DNA of 64,000 bases from Ensifer sp. LCM 4579 (GCF_001854885.1 NZ_MDDV01000008.1:1-64000), one strand, 5' to 3'. Shown: positions 47,340-56,215, counted from the first letter of the stretch. Notes: a model not told the origin generated them from the letters alone. Translations and numbers: made by a program.

Positions 47340-48268
47340 CAGCGCATTCCTTCCGGCTTGTGATGCTCGTACCAGTGGCGTGCAATATCGACGCGCTGCG
47401 GCACCCAGACCTTGTCGTGCGACAGGACATAGTCGATGAAGCGGGCGAGCGCTGCCGCGCGTCCGGGCCGGCCGACGAGGCGGCAATGCAGGCCCACATT
47501 CATCATCTTCGGGCTGCCCTCTTTGCCTTCCGCATAGAGAACGTCGAACGTATCCTTGAGATAGGTGAAGAACTGGTCGCCGGAGTTGAAGCCCTGATTG
47601 GTGGCGAAGCGCATGTCGTTGGCGTCGAGCGTATAGGGAATGATGAGATGCGGTTCGTCGGGTGTCAGCCCCGGCACCCAATAGGGTAGCTCGTCCGCAT
47701 AGGAATCGCAGGAATAGAGGAAACCGCCCTCCTCCAGAACCAGCTTCAGCGTATTGACCGACGGCTTGCCCTGATAGATGCCGAGCGGCCGTTCGCCCGT
47801 CAGTTCCGTGTGCAGCCGCACCACCTCGCAAATGTGCTGCCGCTCGACCTCCTCGGGGAAATCCTTGTATTCGAGCCAGCGCAGCCCATGGCTGGCGATC
47901 TCCCAGCCCGCCTCCTTCATCGCCGCGACCGCCTCGGGGTTGCGGGCCATGGCAAGCGTCACCCCATAGACAGTCAGCGTCACGCCGCGGCTCGTGAACA
48001 GCCGCCATAGGCGCCAGAAGCCCGCGCGTGCACCATATTCGTAGATGGATTCCATGTTGAGGTTGCGCTGCCCGGGCCAGGGTTGCGCGCCGACGATTTC
48101 CGACAGCAGGCTTTCGGAGGCCGGATCGCCGTCGAGAATAGAGCTCTCGCCGCCCTCCTCATAGTTCAGCACGAACTGGACCGCGATGCGCGCGTCGCCC
48201 GGCCAGCGCGGATCAGGCGGCGTGCGTCCATAGCCGACGAGGTCGCGCGGATAGGTCTTCTCTGCCAT
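47339..48268 (-). CDS. puuE: Allantoinase, polysaccharide-deacetylase-like (PuuE type)
   Basis: Hydrolyses allantoin to allantoate in this metal-independent, NodB-fold form. The 309-residue protein opens with YPRDLVGYGRTPPDPRWPG, then VQFVLNYEEGGE, and carries EIASHGLRWLEY. ATG 48268 follows AAGGGTGA. It is the first gene of the minus-strand operon puuE-uraD-allA-uraH, where all junctions overlap. Confidence 0.94.
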   Translation of the reverse strand: MAEKTYPRDLVGYGRTPPDPRWPGDARIAVQFVLNYEEGGESSILDGDPASESLLSEIVGAQPWPGQRNLNMESIYEYGARAGFWRLWRLFTSRGVTLTVYGVTLAMARNPEAVAAMKEAGWEIASHGLRWLEYKDFPEEVERQHICEVVRLHTELTGERPLGIYQGKPSVNTLKLVLEEGGFLYSCDSYADELPYWVPGLTPDEPHLIIPYTLDANDMRFATNQGFNSGDQFFTYLKDTFDVLYAEGKEGSPKMMNVGLHCRLVGRPGRAAALARFIDYVLSHDKVWVPQRVDIARHWYEHHKPEGMR

Positions 48269-48380
48269 CAAATCACCCTTCGATTTTTCCGGAACGGTAG
48301 CACCGCGGGCCGGATTGTCGAGATGCAAATGACGGCGAAAGCGGAACTCGATCAGGTCCGGAAAAGCAATCAAAATCCGC

Positions 48381-49169
48381 TTAGCGTGGCGTTGGCAAGG
48401 GCGCGATTGTGCGCGGCAAGGGGTCTACCTTAGGGCGACGCTCCGTCGGCCGCCTTAGACGATCTCCATGCGGGCGCGCGGAAATCTTGCCGAGCGGATG
48501 CTGCGAATGCACGCGCAACGGCGCCCGTGCATCCTGTTCGACGAACAGCGCAAGACTGTCAACCAAGAGCGGCTCGGCCAGACGCGGCTCGAACAATTCG
48601 CGCAGCGGCGTCTCGAGCCGCCGTTCGGCCGCAGCGCTCAACGGTCCCGTAAGTTTCAGGTGGAAGCGATACTCGTCCATCACGAAGGGGTCGCCCCATC
48701 GGTGAAGATTGGTGAATTGCGGCGCCGTCAGCCGATCGGGATCCGTACGCTCGATCTCCTCCTCGCTAAGCGGCGCGCGAAAGCGGTCGAACGCCTGCAC
48801 GACCCGGGCCGCAAGCAAATGCATCGCATGGAAAGGCACCTGCGGCACCAGTCCCCAGCACTGGCTGATGCGCGCCAGTTCCATGCGCTCGACCGTCAGC
48901 GGCGTTTCGGCGGTGGTGAAGTGCATCAGCGCCTTCAAAAGCTGGCCCTCGTCGGTCTCCGGCGCCAGGCGGAAGGGTGCCATGATCATGGCATGGAAGC
49001 CGAATCGACGCGGGACGGCGGTATGGAAGGCGATTTCCGAGACACTGAGGGCGCCGACGGAAGGAAACTCAACCGCCTCGCCCGAATAGACGCTCCGTCC
49101 GAGCCAACTCGCCGCAACGGCAGAGAGCGGGTCGCTCATCGGCGGGGTGTAGCATATGGCATACCGCAT
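48381..49169 (-). CDS. DUF1045 protein (2H-phosphoesterase-like), variant active site
   Basis: A 262-residue protein related to the DUF1045 family often found with phosphonate genes. It begins MRYAICYTPP and has two H-x-x motifs at the expected places. They read FGFHAMIMAPFRL and YRFHLKLTG, while the usual 2H pattern is H-x-T/S in both. The C-terminal ~40 residues are rich in Arg and Pro and may lie outside the fold. No phn genes are near; the FAD oxidoreductase gene lies 107 bp upstream. Function uncertain, possibly catalytically altered. Confidence 0.72.
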   Translation of the reverse strand: MRYAICYTPPMSDPLSAVAASWLGRSVYSGEAVEFPSVGALSVSEIAFHTAVPRRFGFHAMIMAPFRLAPETDEGQLLKALMHFTTAETPLTVERMELARISQCWGLVPQVPFHAMHLLAARVVQAFDRFRAPLSEEEIERTDPDRLTAPQFTNLHRWGDPFVMDEYRFHLKLTGPLSAAAERRLETPLRELFEPRLAEPLLVDSLALFVEQDARAPLRVHSQHPLGKISARPHGDRLRRPTERRPKVDPLPRTIAPLPTPR

Positions 49170-49276
49170 GACGCAGGCTCCGAAACCGGTTCAGAGCAGG
49201 ACGAGGCAGCCGCTCCGATACACATCGGCCGCGTATTAGGTGATTTGCGTGACAGATTGACGAAATTCGAACGGGG

Positions 49277-50410
49277 CTATCTGAGCGCTTCGATATGGGT
49301 CGCGCACCGGAACGAGTCCGGAAGATTGACGCGAGGCTGCCGCCCGGCAATTTCGTCGATCACCCATTGCGCCAGCACATGCGCCATCCCGAAACTGACC
49401 TTGAAGCCCCCCGTCAATACCGACAGCCGGCCATGATCGGGATGTCGGCCGACCATCGGGTCGCGCCCGATGGCCTTCGGACGCAAGCCCGCCCAGCGCT
49501 CGACGACTGGGGCGCCCAAAAGCGCGGGCGCGAGTGCCGCCGCGCGGTCGACCAGCACCTGCAACTGCTCGTCCGTCGAAAACGGCGCGTCGAACCGATT
49601 TTCGCTGGTGCTTCCGACCGCCACGTGGCCATTCTCATGCGCAACGATATAGAGCCCATCGGTGAAGAGGATCGGCGACGCCGGGTCGATGTCGGCGCGA
49701 AGCAGGGCCGCCTGCCCCTTGACGGCGACGCCGCTCGGCGCCTGCCCATGGCGTGTTAGACGGTCGATGAAGGTGAAGCTCTCGACGCCGGCCGCAAGAA
49801 TACAATGGCCGAAGCTCAGCCCGGTCCCGTCTGCAACTCGGAGCCGGCCGTGCTCCGGATCGATCGACGCGACCTCGACGCCCTCCTCTATCCGGACATT
49901 GGGAAGACCCATGATTGCAGCGCGAAGCGACCGAAGCAGGTCTCGCGGCCAAACCCGGGCGGCCAGCGTGTCGTGCACGATGCCTGAGGGCGCTGCCTGG
50001 GTGGCTGGCCAATCGCCGGCTGCGCCATCTCTCACGTGCCAGTGGAAGCGCCGCTCGCCCGCGATCCAGTGCCGCGCAGCGTCCTGTTCACGGCCGCGGG
50101 CTATGTCCTTGAGATGCGGTTTGCCGAGCGGCATGACCCGGCCGCAACGGCGATAGCCTGCCGATAGGCCGGTCTCCTCCTCAAGCCGTGCGATTTCGCC
50201 TTCGAGCGACACCAGCGCATCGAATTGGAACTGCTTCTTCGCGTTCCAGCGGTCCGGCATATGCGGCATGAGCGCGCCGAGCAAGCCGCCGCTCGCCCCC
50301 GCACCGATCCTCTTGCCTTCGATGACCCGCGTCGCGATGCCGATGCGCCCTGCCATGAGGGCGGCCCACAGCCCCATGATCCCGCCGCCGACGATCAAGA
50401 CTTCGCTCAT
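49277..50410 (-). CDS. FAD-dependent oxidoreductase, MnmC oxidase-domain-like
   Basis: A 377-residue DAO-type flavoprotein with the N-terminal VGGGIMGLWAAL nucleotide loop, GASGGLLGALMPHMPDRW, and the C-terminal FAD contact LSVLTGGFKVSFGMAHVLA. Size and motifs fit the oxidase half of MnmC, which removes the carboxymethyl group from cmnm5U34 in tRNA. The methyltransferase half is encoded on the opposite strand 130 bp away. Glycine oxidase or another amine oxidase is an alternative. ATG 50410 follows GGAAGG. Confidence 0.78.
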   Translation of the reverse strand: MSEVLIVGGGIMGLWAALMAGRIGIATRVIEGKRIGAGASGGLLGALMPHMPDRWNAKKQFQFDALVSLEGEIARLEEETGLSAGYRRCGRVMPLGKPHLKDIARGREQDAARHWIAGERRFHWHVRDGAAGDWPATQAAPSGIVHDTLAARVWPRDLLRSLRAAIMGLPNVRIEEGVEVASIDPEHGRLRVADGTGLSFGHCILAAGVESFTFIDRLTRHGQAPSGVAVKGQAALLRADIDPASPILFTDGLYIVAHENGHVAVGSTSENRFDAPFSTDEQLQVLVDRAAALAPALLGAPVVERWAGLRPKAIGRDPMVGRHPDHGRLSVLTGGFKVSFGMAHVLAQWVIDEIAGRQPRVNLPDSFRCATHIEALR

Positions 50411-50493
50411 CGATTGACCTTCCACTGCACAATTCCTTAGATCGTATTCGATCTGACGATCAGATTATGCCGCAACTCGAAGTGCTACTGCGA

Positions 50494-50530
50494 AGCTTTG
50501 CGCGCCCCGGGGGCGCGCGGCGCTGTAAAG
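50494..50530. repeat. Partial palindromic repeat, second family
   Basis: GCGCGCCCC/GGGGCGCGC hairpin followed by GGCGCTGTAAAG, resembling one hairpin of the elements at 27095-27195 and 56056-56154. It lies between the divergent FAD oxidoreductase and MnmD-like genes and touches the ribosome-site region of the latter. Confidence 0.55.
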
Positions 50531-50539
50531 TGGGATGAC

Positions 50540-51256
50540 ATGACAGCAACCGATCTCCGCCAGACGCAGCCGCCCGCCGCGCAAAGCCTCGAATGGCAAG
50601 GGGGCGATATGCCCTATTCGGTGGAATTTGGCGATCACTTTTATTGCCGCACGGATGGGCGGCTCGAATGCGGCCACGTCTTCCTCGCCGGCAACAGGCT
50701 GCCCGGACGATGGCCGGGATGCGGCGCCTTCACCATCGGCGAACTCGGCTTCGGCACCGGGCTCAACTTCTGCGAAACCTGGCGGCAATGGAAACAGTCC
50801 TCGCCGAATGGCGGCCGCCTGCATTTCGTTTCCTTCGAGCGCTTTCCGATGCAAGCTGAGGAGATCGACCGGGCATTGTCGCACTGGCAGGAGATCGATG
50901 CCGAGCGGCAGGCGCTTGTCGCCAATTGGCCTCACCTCCCGGCGGGCCGGATAGACGTCGATTTCGGCGAAATACGGCTGACAGTCGTCTGCGGCGCGGC
51001 GATCGACGGCGTCACCGCAGCGCTGGAACGCTTCGACGCGTGGTATCTCGATGGCTTTGCGCCCTCCCGCAACCCGGACATGTGGTCCGAGGAACTGATG
51101 CGGCTCGTCTTCGAGAGGACGGTGCCGGGAGGTACTTTCGCAACCTATGCCGCGGCCGGTTTCGTCCGCCGCAACCTCGCGGCTGCCGGCTTCGCCGTCG
51201 AGCGCCTGCCAGGCTTTGCCGGCAAGCGGGAGATGCTGCGCGGCGACAAGCCCTGA
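50540..51256 (+). CDS. mnmD: tRNA 5-(aminomethyl)-2-thiouridine methyltransferase (MnmD-like)
   Basis: A 238-residue SAM-dependent methyltransferase. The SAM motif IGELGFGTGLNF is at 67-78 and the family motif DAWYLDGFAPSRNPDMW follows at about 170. This corresponds to the N-terminal half of MnmC, which makes the final methylation of mnm5s2U34. It stands alone as in MnmD, and the oxidase half is the divergent gene at 49277-50410. ATG 50540 has GGGA 7 nt upstream. Confidence 0.9.
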   Translation: MTATDLRQTQPPAAQSLEWQGGDMPYSVEFGDHFYCRTDGRLECGHVFLAGNRLPGRWPGCGAFTIGELGFGTGLNFCETWRQWKQSSPNGGRLHFVSFERFPMQAEEIDRALSHWQEIDAERQALVANWPHLPAGRIDVDFGEIRLTVVCGAAIDGVTAALERFDAWYLDGFAPSRNPDMWSEELMRLVFERTVPGGTFATYAAAGFVRRNLAAAGFAVERLPGFAGKREMLRGDKP

Positions 51257-51346
51257 ACGCGGCCCCTCTTGTGCCCACGGAGGCGCAACAACGCCCAGCG
51301 GATCGCCCCGTACCATCGGGAGCGATCAAATCCACTGCCGTAGGCT

Positions 51347-51796
51347 TTACGGGAAGACGACGGATTTCACCGTTGCGATCAGCTGATCGGTCGGGGCCGC
51401 GACACAGTTGCGGTCGATCTCGGCAAGTGTCCTTTCCTTGACCTGGTGCGACAGCAGCTTTCTCAAGTCGCCGAGCGTCTTCGGCGCGGCACAGATCACC
51501 AGATTCTCGAAAGCATTCTCGAGCGCGTAATGATCGATCTTCCCGGCGATCTCGGCAGCAAAGCGATGCTGCTCCTCGCGGACCGGATCGCTGCTGTACT
51601 CCATGGCCGAACGACCGTGACCGACGGACGAATGGCTGCGGCCGGGCTTATCAGCCATGATGTCCTGGGCCCGTTTACCCTCAATTTGGTAGGTCTCCTC
51701 TGCCGGATGCTGATGGCCGTCCTTCAGCAAATTGACGTCCTTGACGATGCGCGCCGCGTTTCCGTCGGCTGCCAGTATCCAAACCCGGTTCCGCAC
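51347..51796 (-). CDS. Host attachment family protein
   Basis: A 149-residue protein of the family annotated as required for attachment to host cells (PF10116-like, RNase-H/eRF1-like fold). It opens VWILAADGNAARIV and has FENLVICAAPKTLGDLRKLL and the C-terminal REIDRNCVAAPTDQL-type segment. Family members in Agrobacterium were linked to plant attachment; the molecular function is unknown. It is monocistronic, converging with mnmD. Confidence 0.85.
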   Translation of the reverse strand: MRNRVWILAADGNAARIVKDVNLLKDGHQHPAEETYQIEGKRAQDIMADKPGRSHSSVGHGRSAMEYSSDPVREEQHRFAAEIAGKIDHYALENAFENLVICAAPKTLGDLRKLLSHQVKERTLAEIDRNCVAAPTDQLIATVKSVVFP

Positions 51797-51922
51797 TACG
51801 TCCTCCGCTCATATCGTGGTTGGCAGATAGGTCGGCGAATGCACAGGAAACGGAACGGTTGAAACTCGCGTCAGGTTCCCAATCGCCGATAGTCCTTTTG
51901 TCCAAAATCTCACGCGGCTTGG

Positions 51923-52597
51923 CTACAGGCGGGCAAGATAGGCTTCGAAATTGCGGTCCGGCGTCGACTCGTATCGCTCGCGCTCGGTCTTAAGCGAGAG
52001 GATCCGGTCGACCCGGAAATCGCGAAAGTCCTGGCGCAGTTCACACCAGGCCGTCAGCAGCCAATGATGCCCGAAAATGCTGAGGCCGAGCGGCCAAATT
52101 GTACGCTCCGACGTTTCTTGTGCAAGGCTTTCATAGGTGATGCTGAGTTTGCGCTCTCCGGCAATGGCCGCGCGGATTTCACCCAGCAGCGCCGGTGGGG
52201 CCGGCTGCAGTGCCGATCGGAAGGCGCGAAGCGGTGCGCTGCGCAATCTCTCGGCATGTTCGGACGGAAGGCTGTGGCCGATCTTCTCCATCGCCTCGCG
52301 CGCCGCCTGCGCCAGGCGTCTGTCGCCGAGCATTTGCACGGCGCGCACGCCGAAGGCCAGCGCCTCCAATTGCTCGAAGGTGAAGGTGAGCGGCGGCGCA
52401 TCGATAGCCTCACGCAAGAGGTAACCGACGCCGCGCTCGCCGTCGATCGGCGCACCCGAAGCAATCAAGTGCTGCATATCGCGATAGATGGTGCGCGGCG
52501 CGACCTCCATCCTTTCGGCAATTTCGCCCGCCGTCATCGCCCGGCCTGTGGCGCGCATGAGTTGGATGATACGGAACAATCGGTCGGCAGGCCGCAT
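51923..52597 (-). CDS. HTH-WYL family transcriptional regulator (YafY-like)
   Basis: A 224-residue regulator. The N-terminal HTH (RLFRIIQLMRATGRAMTAGE, then RTIYRDMQHLIASG) is DeoR/HTH_11 type, and a WYL-like domain follows (ITYESLAQETSERTIWPLGL, then WLLTAWCELRQDFRDFRVDRI). ATG 52597 follows GGAGAAAACC. It is divergent from the monooxygenase gene at 52742 and probably controls it, as is common for this pairing. Confidence 0.87.
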   Translation of the reverse strand: MRPADRLFRIIQLMRATGRAMTAGEIAERMEVAPRTIYRDMQHLIASGAPIDGERGVGYLLREAIDAPPLTFTFEQLEALAFGVRAVQMLGDRRLAQAAREAMEKIGHSLPSEHAERLRSAPLRAFRSALQPAPPALLGEIRAAIAGERKLSITYESLAQETSERTIWPLGLSIFGHHWLLTAWCELRQDFRDFRVDRILSLKTERERYESTPDRNFEAYLARL

Positions 52598-52741
52598 GGT
52601 TTTCTCCAAACTCCGGACGGGCGGAGCGAAACGGTGCGGAAACCGGTCACTCCTTTCCTCAGACCGCATTGCAGCCTATGGCCATAAGGCTGTCAGTTGG
52701 GATGTGCTTAAGTCAAGCCGCATCCAAACAAGGAGATCCCG

Positions 52742-53041
52742 ATGACAACGAAACACGTTCTCGAACTCGCCGTATGCACGGTCCCGGACAAGGAGATCGC
52801 GATTGCGGCACGCGGCAAGGCCATGCAGGTCGTCTCGCGTTATCCGGGCTTCGTCTCATGGCGCGCAGTTACCGCCTGCGAAACGGCCGACATGCTCGCC
52901 GATCTTGTCGAATGGGAGACACTGGAGGCGGCGCGAGAGGCCGGAAAGCGCGTCATGACCGACCCCGATTTTGCGCCCTACATGGCGGCGATCGGCTCGG
53001 TTCAGCTCATGCAGCATTTCCTGACCGAACAAGAGATTTGA
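52742..53041 (+). CDS. Antibiotic-biosynthesis-monooxygenase-like small protein
   Basis: A 99-residue ferredoxin-like dimeric alpha/beta barrel protein, with VVSRYPGFVSWRAVTACE and VEWETLEAAREAGKRVM typical of the family. Substrate and cofactor are unknown. The ATG follows AAGGAGATCCC. It is divergent from the WYL regulator and lies 14 bp upstream of the AlkD-like gene, so the latter two are probably cotranscribed. Confidence 0.8.
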   Translation: MTTKHVLELAVCTVPDKEIAIAARGKAMQVVSRYPGFVSWRAVTACETADMLADLVEWETLEAAREAGKRVMTDPDFAPYMAAIGSVQLMQHFLTEQEI

Positions 53042-53055
53042 ACGACGGCAAGGCG

Positions 53056-54156
53056 ATGGCGGAACCCCTCAAAAACCTCCTGCATCCGGGCGTCGTGATG
53101 GAGATCGCCGATCGCCTGTCTCGCTGCGCCCCCGGCTTCGACCCCGACCGCTTTGTCGCTTCCGCCGGCGATGGCCTCGAATCACTGGAACTGATGCAGC
53201 GCTCGTTCAAGATCCGAGATGCTCTCGTCGACAGTCTGCCCATGGACTTTCCCGAGGCGGTCTCGATCCTCGATGCTGCGCTGCCGAACGGCAATGCGCC
53301 CGGCCTAACCGGCTGGACGCTTCTGCCGGCGAGCCAGTTCGTCGCGGTTCGCGGGCTTGGCGACTTCGAACTTTCCCTGTCGTTCCTCCGCCGGCTGACT
53401 CCGCACTTCACCGGCGAGTTCGCGATCCGCCCCTTCATCCATCAGGAACAGGAACGGGCGCTGGAGACGATCCGCCGCTGGGTCGAGGACGCCGATCATC
53501 ACGTCCGGCGGCTGGCGAGCGAAGGCACCCGCCCTCGCCTGCCCTGGGCGATGCGACTGCCGAGACTCGTTCTTGATCCGCGGCCGATCCTCCCGATCCT
53601 CACAGCGCTTCTCGACGATCCGGAGGAATATGTGCGTCGCTCCGTCGCCAACAGCCTCAACGACATCGCCAAGGATCATCCCGACCTCGTCGCGGATTTT
53701 GTGGCCGCGCACATCGCAGGCGCATCGCCTAAGCGCTTGCGGTTGCTGCGCCATGCCTCCCGCACGCTCCTCAAGCAGGGGCACCGCGGCGCGCTTGCCA
53801 ATTTCGGTTTCGAGCCGCCACTCGGCGTCGCCGCGCATCTTGCCATCGCGACGCCGACCGTCCGGTTCGGCAACGACCTCGTCCTCGGCCTGACCGTGCG
53901 CAATGCGAATGGCTCCAGGCAGCGGGTGATGATCGACTATGCCGTGCACCATCGGAAGGCGAATGGCGACACCTCGCCAAAAGTGTTCAAATGGACGACG
54001 GCGACGCTCGAACCCGGCGGCACCTTCGAACTCAGGAAGCACCACCCGATGCGGCCGATCACCACGCGACGCTATTATGGCGGCGCTCATCTCGTCGTGA
54101 TCCTGATCAACGGGCAACCCGCCGCCCAGGCGGATTTCGAACTTGTCATGGCTTAG
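53056..54156 (+). CDS. HEAT-repeat DNA alkylation repair-like protein
   Basis: A 366-residue helical-repeat protein. The HEAT-like stretch RWVEDADHHVRRLASEGTRPRLPW is the signature of AlkD/AlkC-type 3-methyladenine glycosylases and their relatives. The C-terminal ~110 residues are beta-rich (VRFGNDLVLGLTVRNANG, then DYAVHHRKANGDTSPKVFKW), which fits the immunoglobulin-like domain of the AlkC branch. It would remove alkylated bases; whether it is active is not shown. It starts 14 bp after the small monooxygenase gene. Confidence 0.85.
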   Translation: MAEPLKNLLHPGVVMEIADRLSRCAPGFDPDRFVASAGDGLESLELMQRSFKIRDALVDSLPMDFPEAVSILDAALPNGNAPGLTGWTLLPASQFVAVRGLGDFELSLSFLRRLTPHFTGEFAIRPFIHQEQERALETIRRWVEDADHHVRRLASEGTRPRLPWAMRLPRLVLDPRPILPILTALLDDPEEYVRRSVANSLNDIAKDHPDLVADFVAAHIAGASPKRLRLLRHASRTLLKQGHRGALANFGFEPPLGVAAHLAIATPTVRFGNDLVLGLTVRNANGSRQRVMIDYAVHHRKANGDTSPKVFKWTTATLEPGGTFELRKHHPMRPITTRRYYGGAHLVVILINGQPAAQADFELVMA

Positions 54157-54556
54157 AGCGAAATGCGCTTAAGATTGTTCGCGCCATGGCTCTATCCCTC
54201 TGTCGCTAGCGCATTTGTGCGACGTCAGGTGATTCCATTCTCTTGCAAATGTTCCGCGTCGAGCGCTGAATTCGGACCCGGCAGAAGAAGCAGCTTGACT
54301 TTTGAAGCCAAAGCAACGACATGAGGGTGCGTCACCTTCCGGCCGCCGCGTGAGCGCGCCCTCGGCAACCACTTTCAAGCCGTGAAGAAGGAAAAGCGCG
54401 AGACATCGCCGCGAATAGCGGTTGGCACAGGCGCTTGACGATTTTTCTTTAACCCACAAGTTCCCAATTCACGCGGGGTTCTTGACGCCAGACGACACTG
54501 GAATTGCATCCTGCGGTTCCGGCGAGAGCGTTTGGCGCCCCCGAAAGGTATACGCA
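54157..54556. other. 400-bp leader region upstream of the DEAD-box helicase
   Basis: No gene is seen. A 9-bp inverted repeat, AAATGCGCT (54161-54169) and AGCGCATTT (54208-54216), follows the AlkD-like stop codon and may be a dispersed palindrome. The rest could hold a long helicase leader, as is common for cold-responsive RNA helicase genes. Confidence 0.4.
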
Positions 54557-56056
54557 TTGTCCACTTTCCAAGCGCTCGGTCTTTCCGCGCATATTCTGGC
54601 AACACTCTCGGCCAACGGTTTCGAAAAGCCGACGCCCATCCAGGCGCAGGCCATTCCGATGGTCCTGAAGGGCCATGACCTCATCGGCCTTGCGCAGACG
54701 GGTACCGGCAAGACCGCTGCTTTCGGCCTGCCGATGATCGAAAAGCTCGTCGCCGACGGCAAGCGCCCCGATCCGCGGAACATCCGCGCTCTCGTGCTTG
54801 CTCCCACCCGCGAACTCGTCAACCAGATCGCCGCCAATCTGAAGCTCTTCGTCAAGAAGAGCCCGCTCAAGATCGGCGTCGTCGTCGGTGGCGTCTCGAT
54901 CAACAGGCAGACCGAACAGCTCGCCCGCGGCGTCGACATTCTCGTCGCCACCCCCGGCCGCCTGCTCGACCTCGTTACTCGCAAGGCGGTGACGTTGACG
55001 CAGGCTCGCTATCTCGTCCTCGATGAGGCCGACCAGATGCTCGACCTCGGCTTCATCCACGACCTGCGCAAGATTTCCAAGCTGGTGCCGAAGAACCGTC
55101 AGACGCTGCTCTTCTCCGCAACGATGCCGAAGCTGATTGCCGAGCTCGCCGGCGAGTATCTGACCGATCCGGTCAAGGTCGCGGTCACGCCTCCGGGCAA
55201 GGCCGCCGACAAGGTCGAGCAATATGTCCATTTCGTTCCGGGCAAGGACCTGAAGACGCAGATCCTCAAGCAGACGCTGACCGCCAACCCGGATGGCCTG
55301 TCGCTGATCTTCAGCCGCACCAAGCATGGCGCCGAGAAGCTGATGAAGCATCTCGACCATGTCGGCTTCAAGGCCGCTTCGATCCATGGCAACAAGAGCC
55401 AGGGCCAGCGCGAGCGGGCGCTCAAGGCTTTCCGCGACGGCGAAATCCGCGTGCTCGTCGCGACCGATGTCGCCGCCCGCGGCATCGACATTCCCGGCGT
55501 CACCCACGTCTACAACTACGATCTGCCCGAAGTGCCGGATGCCTATGTGCACCGCATCGGCCGCACGGCCCGCAATGGCCGTGATGGCATCGCGATCGCC
55601 TTCTGCGCACCCGACGAAATCCGCCTGCTTCGCGACATCGAGAAGCTGATGGGCATCGAGATCGCGGTCGCCAGCGGCGAGGCGCCGGCCGACCAGGCTC
55701 GCCCGTCGAAGGGACGCGGCAATGGCCAGCACCGCGGCAATGGCCAGAACCGCGGCAATGGCGGCGGTCCACGGCAGGACAAGGCACCACGCCGGAACCG
55801 CCCGGCGCGAGGAGCGGCAGCCGGTTTTGCCGGCGACGAGCTCCTCCTCGAAGATCGCCCGCAGAAGCACGAGCGGCGCGACCAGCGTGCGGCGGGTCAT
55901 GGGCACCATGACGGCCGTTCGGAAGGCAACCGCAACCACGAGCCCAAAAAGCACCATCACGGTCGCCCGGGACCGCAAGACGGCCGCCGCGGCGTGAGTG
56001 ACGGCAATCGGCGCCAGGACATGCGCCGCGCCGGCAAGGGCAGCCGTCCGGCTTAG
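54557..56056 (+). CDS. DEAD-box RNA helicase (RhlE-like)
   Basis: An ATP-dependent RNA helicase of 499 residues. Visible motifs are the Q motif (GFEKPTPIQ), I (AQTGTGKT, 46-53), Ib (TPGR), II (DEAD), III (SAT) and VI (HRIGRTARNG). The C-terminal ~110 residues are basic and low in complexity, rich in Gly, Asn, Arg and His (GNGQHRGNGQNRGNGGG), probably for RNA binding. The start is TTG 54557 with GAAAGG 9 nt upstream, since the conserved sequence begins there (STFQALGLS). It plays a part in ribosome assembly or cold adaptation. Confidence 0.93.
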   Translation: MSTFQALGLSAHILATLSANGFEKPTPIQAQAIPMVLKGHDLIGLAQTGTGKTAAFGLPMIEKLVADGKRPDPRNIRALVLAPTRELVNQIAANLKLFVKKSPLKIGVVVGGVSINRQTEQLARGVDILVATPGRLLDLVTRKAVTLTQARYLVLDEADQMLDLGFIHDLRKISKLVPKNRQTLLFSATMPKLIAELAGEYLTDPVKVAVTPPGKAADKVEQYVHFVPGKDLKTQILKQTLTANPDGLSLIFSRTKHGAEKLMKHLDHVGFKAASIHGNKSQGQRERALKAFRDGEIRVLVATDVAARGIDIPGVTHVYNYDLPEVPDAYVHRIGRTARNGRDGIAIAFCAPDEIRLLRDIEKLMGIEIAVASGEAPADQARPSKGRGNGQHRGNGQNRGNGGGPRQDKAPRRNRPARGAAAGFAGDELLLEDRPQKHERRDQRAAGHGHHDGRSEGNRNHEPKKHHHGRPGPQDGRRGVSDGNRRQDMRRAGKGSRPA

Positions 56057-56154
56057 CGCATCGGACCGGAAATCACACCCGATTTTCGGAGAGCGCGATG
56101 CGCAGATTCTAAGCGTTACAGCGCCGCGCGTCCGAACTGACGCGCGACGCTTTA
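56056..56154. repeat. Two-hairpin palindromic repeat, second family
   Basis: Homologous to 27095-27195: GCGCATCGGACCGG, then GATTTTCGGAGAGCGCGATG, followed by a CGCGCGTC/GACGCGCG hairpin. It begins at the helicase stop codon and lies between that gene and the convergent EamA gene, where it could terminate both. Confidence 0.8.
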
Positions 56155-56215
56155 GGCGGAAAGCCCGGCCGTAGGGAAAACTTCCACCGCCGGGAGCCTC
56201 TTTCTCTCTATCGTT

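Noticed and set aside
54422..54556. An N-terminal extension of the DEAD-box helicase from ATG 54422.
   Set aside because: These 45 codons have no family counterpart; the conserved sequence starts at TTG 54557 with a good ribosome site.
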